Under the pieces are notes generated by a model. That model did no database searches, was not told the DNA's origin, and saw only the letters and a program-made list of their open reading frames with translations. From assembly GCF_027497255.1 (NCBI RefSeq), contig NZ_CP114903.1:6200001-6264000 (forward strand): DNA of 64,000 nt, given 5' to 3'. Below, piece by piece: positions 61,087 to 64,000 of the stretch. The stretch's first letter is position 1, and every line of letters begins with the position of its first letter. This DNA is from Micromonospora sp. WMMD882. Lineage in GTDB: Bacteria > Actinomycetota > Actinomycetes > Mycobacteriales > Micromonosporaceae. The position numbers and the translations under genes are program-made.

Positions 61087-61347
61087 CTACTTCTCCGTCG
61101 GCTGTGGTTTGGCGACGACGTACGTGCCGCGACCCACGACGGTCACCACCAGACCGCGTTCCCGGAGCAGTTGGATCGTCTTGCGGGCGGTGCCCCGGGC
61201 GACGCCGTACTCCTGGACGAGCTGGTTCTCCGAGGGGATCGGACGGTTCGGGAGCAGCTCACCGGCCCCGATGCGCGCCTCGACAGCGTCAGCCACCTGC
61301 ACGTACAGCGGTGTCGGGCCGTCATGGTCGATCACATTCCTGACCAT
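61087..61347 (-). CDS. GntR-family regulator (winged helix only)
   Basis: This 86-residue protein consists of just the GntR winged helix: PLYVQVADAVEARIGAGELL, then PSENQLVQEYGVARGTARKT, and LRERGLVVTVVGRGTYVVA. It lacks the ligand-binding half of ordinary GntR proteins. Short forms like this are common in actinomycetes beside XRE or ATPase genes. The ATG at 61347 is chosen because residues before it in the open frame are low-complexity. Confidence 0.9.
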   Translation of the reverse strand: MVRNVIDHDGPTPLYVQVADAVEARIGAGELLPNRPIPSENQLVQEYGVARGTARKTIQLLRERGLVVTVVGRGTYVVAKPQPTEK

Positions 61348-61495
61348 CGCACCTGATGGGGCATCGCGATCCGCAAAGGGTAACCATGCACAGGAACGGG
61401 CAAGGCCGGATCGCGAAGTTGGATCGGCGCAGGAACAGGGCACTTGATTCACGCCGTGCTGGGCGATCCCCGCTCCGGGTGGCACGATCGGGCGG

Positions 61496-61945
<450 letters not shown>

Positions 61946-61950
61946 GCAGC

Positions 61951-62361
61951 ATGAACGTCATCATTCACTACGCTTTCCTCCCGCACACCGACGCGGGCGC
62001 CGCCCTGGGGTTCTACCGGGACGCGCTCGGCTTCGAGGTCCGCAACGACGTCGGCTACGAGGGGATGCGCTGGCTGACCGTCGGGCCGACCGGCCAGCCG
62101 GGCACGGCCATCGTGCTGCACCCGCCGGCCACCGATCCGGGCATCACCGACGACGAACGGCGTACCATCCTGGAACTGATCGCCAAGGGGAGTTACACGG
62201 CGATCACCCTGGCCACCGACGACCTCGACGGCCTCTTCGACCGGGTGCAGGCCAGCGGCGCCGACGTGGTCCAGGAGCCGACCGAGCAGCCGTACGGGGT
62301 GCGCGACTGCGCGTTCCGCGACCCGGCCGGCAACCTGGTCCGGATCAACGAGCTGCGCTGA
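61951..62361 (+). CDS. VOC-family protein (glyoxalase/bleomycin-resistance-like)
   Basis: This 136-residue protein is a two-module VOC fold: NVIIHYAFLPHTDAGAALGF and YRDALGFEVRNDVGYEGMRW, then AITLATDDLDGLFDRVQASG and GVRDCAFRDPAGNLVRINEL, the last with a likely metal-binding glutamate. Members detoxify or bind small molecules, including drugs. Only five bases separate it from the AraC gene, so they are cotranscribed. Confidence 0.92.
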   Translation: MNVIIHYAFLPHTDAGAALGFYRDALGFEVRNDVGYEGMRWLTVGPTGQPGTAIVLHPPATDPGITDDERRTILELIAKGSYTAITLATDDLDGLFDRVQASGADVVQEPTEQPYGVRDCAFRDPAGNLVRINELR

Positions 62362-62424
62362 GCCGGCCGGCAACCGCGGGGACCGACCTGACGGCGGACC
62401 CGCCCACCGAAGGACGGAGACACG

Positions 62425-64000
62425 ATGAGCACGACCAGCGGGGCGGACCGGCACGTGGCGGACAGCCACGACCTGATCCGGGTGCAGGGCGCGCGGGAGA
62501 ACAACCTCAAGGACGTCGACGTCGAGCTGCCGAAGCGCCGGCTGACCGTGTTCACCGGGGTCTCCGGCTCCGGCAAGAGCTCGTTGGTGTTCGGCACCAT
62601 CGCCGCCGAGTCCCAACGGATGATCAACGAGACGTACAGCGCGTTCGTGCAGGGGTTCATGCCGACCCTCGCCCGGCCGGACGTGGACGTGCTGGACGGC
62701 ATCACCACCGCGATCATCGTCGACCAGGAGCGGATGGGTGGCAACGTCCGCTCCACGGTCGGCACCGCCACCGACGCCAACGCGATGCTGCGCATCCTGT
62801 TCAGCCGGCTCGGCGAGCCGTACGTGGGCCCGTCGAACGCGTTCTCCTTCAACGTCCCCTCGGTCCGCTCCAGCGGCACCATCACCGTCGAGCGCGGCGC
62901 CGACGTCACGGCCGAACGGCGGACGTTCACCCGGGCCGGCGGCATGTGCCCACGGTGTGAGGGGACGGGCGCGGTCACCGACTTCGACCGGACCCAGTTG
63001 TACGACGACAGCAAGTCGCTCAACGAGGGCGCGCTCACCATCCCCGGCTACAGCGTCGACGGCTGGTACGGCCGCATCTTCGCCGGCTCCGGCTTCCTCG
63101 ACCCGGACAAGCCGATCCGCGAGTACACCGAGAAGGAACTGCGCGACCTGCTGTACCGGGAGGCGACCCGGATCAAGGTCGACAACGTCAACGTGACGTA
63201 CGAGGGCCTGATCCCGAAGATCCAGAAGTCGTTCCTGGCCAAGGACGTGGACAGCCTGCAACCGCACGTCCGCGCCTTCGTGGAACGGGCGGTCACCTTC
63301 ACCACCTGCCCGGACTGCGCCGGCACCCGGCTCAACGAGACGGCCCGCTCGGCCCGGATCCGGGGCCGCACCATCGCCGACCTGTGCGCCATGCAGATCA
63401 GCGACCTGGCCGACTGGATCCGTGACCTGGACGAGCCGTCGGTGGCCCCGCTGCTCGGCAAGCTGCGGCACACCCTCGACTCGTTCGTGGAGATCGGGCT
63501 CGGTTACCTCTCGCTGGACCGGCCCTCGGGCACCCTCTCCGGCGGGGAGGCCCAGCGCACCAAGATGATCCGGCACCTCGGGTCGTCGCTGACCGACGTC
63601 ACCTACGTCTTCGACGAGCCGACGATCGGCCTGCACCCGCACGACATCCAGCGGATGAACGACCTGCTGCTGCGGCTGCGGGACAAGGGCAACACGGTGC
63701 TGGTCGTGGAGCACAAGCCGGAGACCATCGCGATCGCCGACCACGTGGTCGACCTCGGCCCCGGCGCGGGCACGGCCGGCGGCGCGGTCTGCTTCGAGGG
63801 CACCGTCGAGGGGCTACGGGCCAGCGGCACCCTGACCGGCCGGCACCTCGACGACCGGGCCACCCTCAAACCGACCGTCCGTACGCCCACCGGCGCGCTG
63901 GAGATCCGCGGCGCGAACGCGCACAACCTGCGTGACGTCGACGTGGACATTCCGCTGGGGGTGCTGGTCGTGGTCACCGGCGTCGCCGGCTCCGGCAAGA
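62425..64000 (+). CDS. UvrA-like ABC ATPase (UvrA2/drug-resistance type), 3' end outside window
   Basis: The frame is open to the window end, giving at least 525 residues. It resembles UvrA paralogues: Walker A GVSGSGKSSLVFGTIAAESQ near residue 48, a zinc-like CPRCEGTGAV, CPDCAGTRLNETAR, the signature LSGGEAQRTKMIRHLGSSLT, and FDEPTIGLHPHD. A second Walker A (GVAGSGKS) is cut by the edge. The insertion between the motifs is shorter than in true UvrA, and the N-terminus reads RVQGARENNLKDVDVELPKR. Such shorter paralogues protect against DNA-binding drugs. The gene follows AraC and VOC genes; GGAG precedes the ATG. Confidence 0.9.
   Translation, partial: MSTTSGADRHVADSHDLIRVQGARENNLKDVDVELPKRRLTVFTGVSGSGKSSLVFGTIAAESQRMINETYSAFVQGFMPTLARPDVDVLDGITTAIIVDQERMGGNVRSTVGTATDANAMLRILFSRLGEPYVGPSNAFSFNVPSVRSSGTITVERGADVTAERRTFTRAGGMCPRCEGTGAVTDFDRTQLYDDSKSLNEGALTIPGYSVDGWYGRIFAGSGFLDPDKPIREYTEKELRDLLYREATRIKVDNVNVTYEGLIPKIQKSFLAKDVDSLQPHVRAFVERAVTFTTCPDCAGTRLNETARSARIRGRTIADLCAMQISDLADWIRDLDEPSVAPLLGKLRHTLDSFVEIGLGYLSLDRPSGTLSGGEAQRTKMIRHLGSSLTDVTYVFDEPTIGLHPHDIQRMNDLLLRLRDKGNTVLVVEHKPETIAIADHVVDLGPGAGTAGGAVCFEGTVEGLRASGTLTGRHLDDRATLKPTVRTPTGALEIRGANAHNLRDVDVDIPLGVLVVVTGVAGSGK

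Overview
The window comes from a high-GC actinomycete, most likely Micromonosporaceae (Micromonospora-like). The signs are about 70-75% G+C, frequent GTG/TTG starts, TGATG/ATGA gene overlaps, XRE-DUF5753/DUF397 and roadblock genes, tRNAs without an encoded CCA, and paired GGGCCCCTT-type palindromes after genes. This placement is an inference from style and gene content; no 16S or single-copy marker tree is possible here.

Region by region: 0-13.5 kb is core-like: the end of a LuxR regulator, pyruvate phosphate dikinase (ppdK), a roadblock protein, dGTPase (dgt), a siderophore-interacting reductase, a BCCT osmolyte transporter, DNA primase (dnaG) with a small partner, a frameshifted AMP-ligase/thioesterase remnant, a truncated DoxX-like gene and a BrkB/YihY membrane protein. 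13.7-20.3 kb is a sugar or cyclitol uptake operon: ROK regulator, two-domain ABC ATPase, permease, Tat lipoprotein binding protein and a Gfo/Idh/MocA oxidoreductase, with palindromic operator candidates before the ROK gene.

20.9-29.0 kb is the most interesting block: eight tightly packed genes that look like an actinobacterial form of the ebo metabolite-traffic cluster (EboA, TatD/EboB, UbiA/EboC, EboE, EboF). The place of the cyclase EboD is apparently taken by an inositol-3-phosphate-synthase-like enzyme, and a second TIM-barrel isomerase and a polyprenyl diphosphate synthase are added. 29.1-39.0 kb encodes three large secreted proteins with shared CBM6-ricin tails: two tandem-duplicated PQQ-type sugar dehydrogenases and one ThuA/DUF1080 protein. 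A sugar-phosphate isomerase-like protein follows. Together, 13.7-39 kb reads as a carbohydrate/cyclitol oxidation, uptake and trafficking region.

39.2-43.7 kb has a YtxH-like anchor protein, tRNA-Asn, an MMPL exporter, an FAD amine-oxidase-like enzyme and tRNA-Met. 43.8-52.4 kb is more AT-rich and accessory: stand-alone MurF and MurC paralogues facing each other, XRE regulators, a DUF397 protein, a short secreted peptide and remnants of three toxin-antitoxin modules. 52.4-64 kb is a regulator-rich stretch: a LuxR-ATPase, rhodanese, a secreted peptide whose start codon position reads ACG, an NTF2-like protein, a divergent SDR/XRE pair, HxlR, a TetR/DUF4386 deletion scar, GNAT, GntR, AraC, VOC and the 5' part of a UvrA-like ABC protein that runs off the end.
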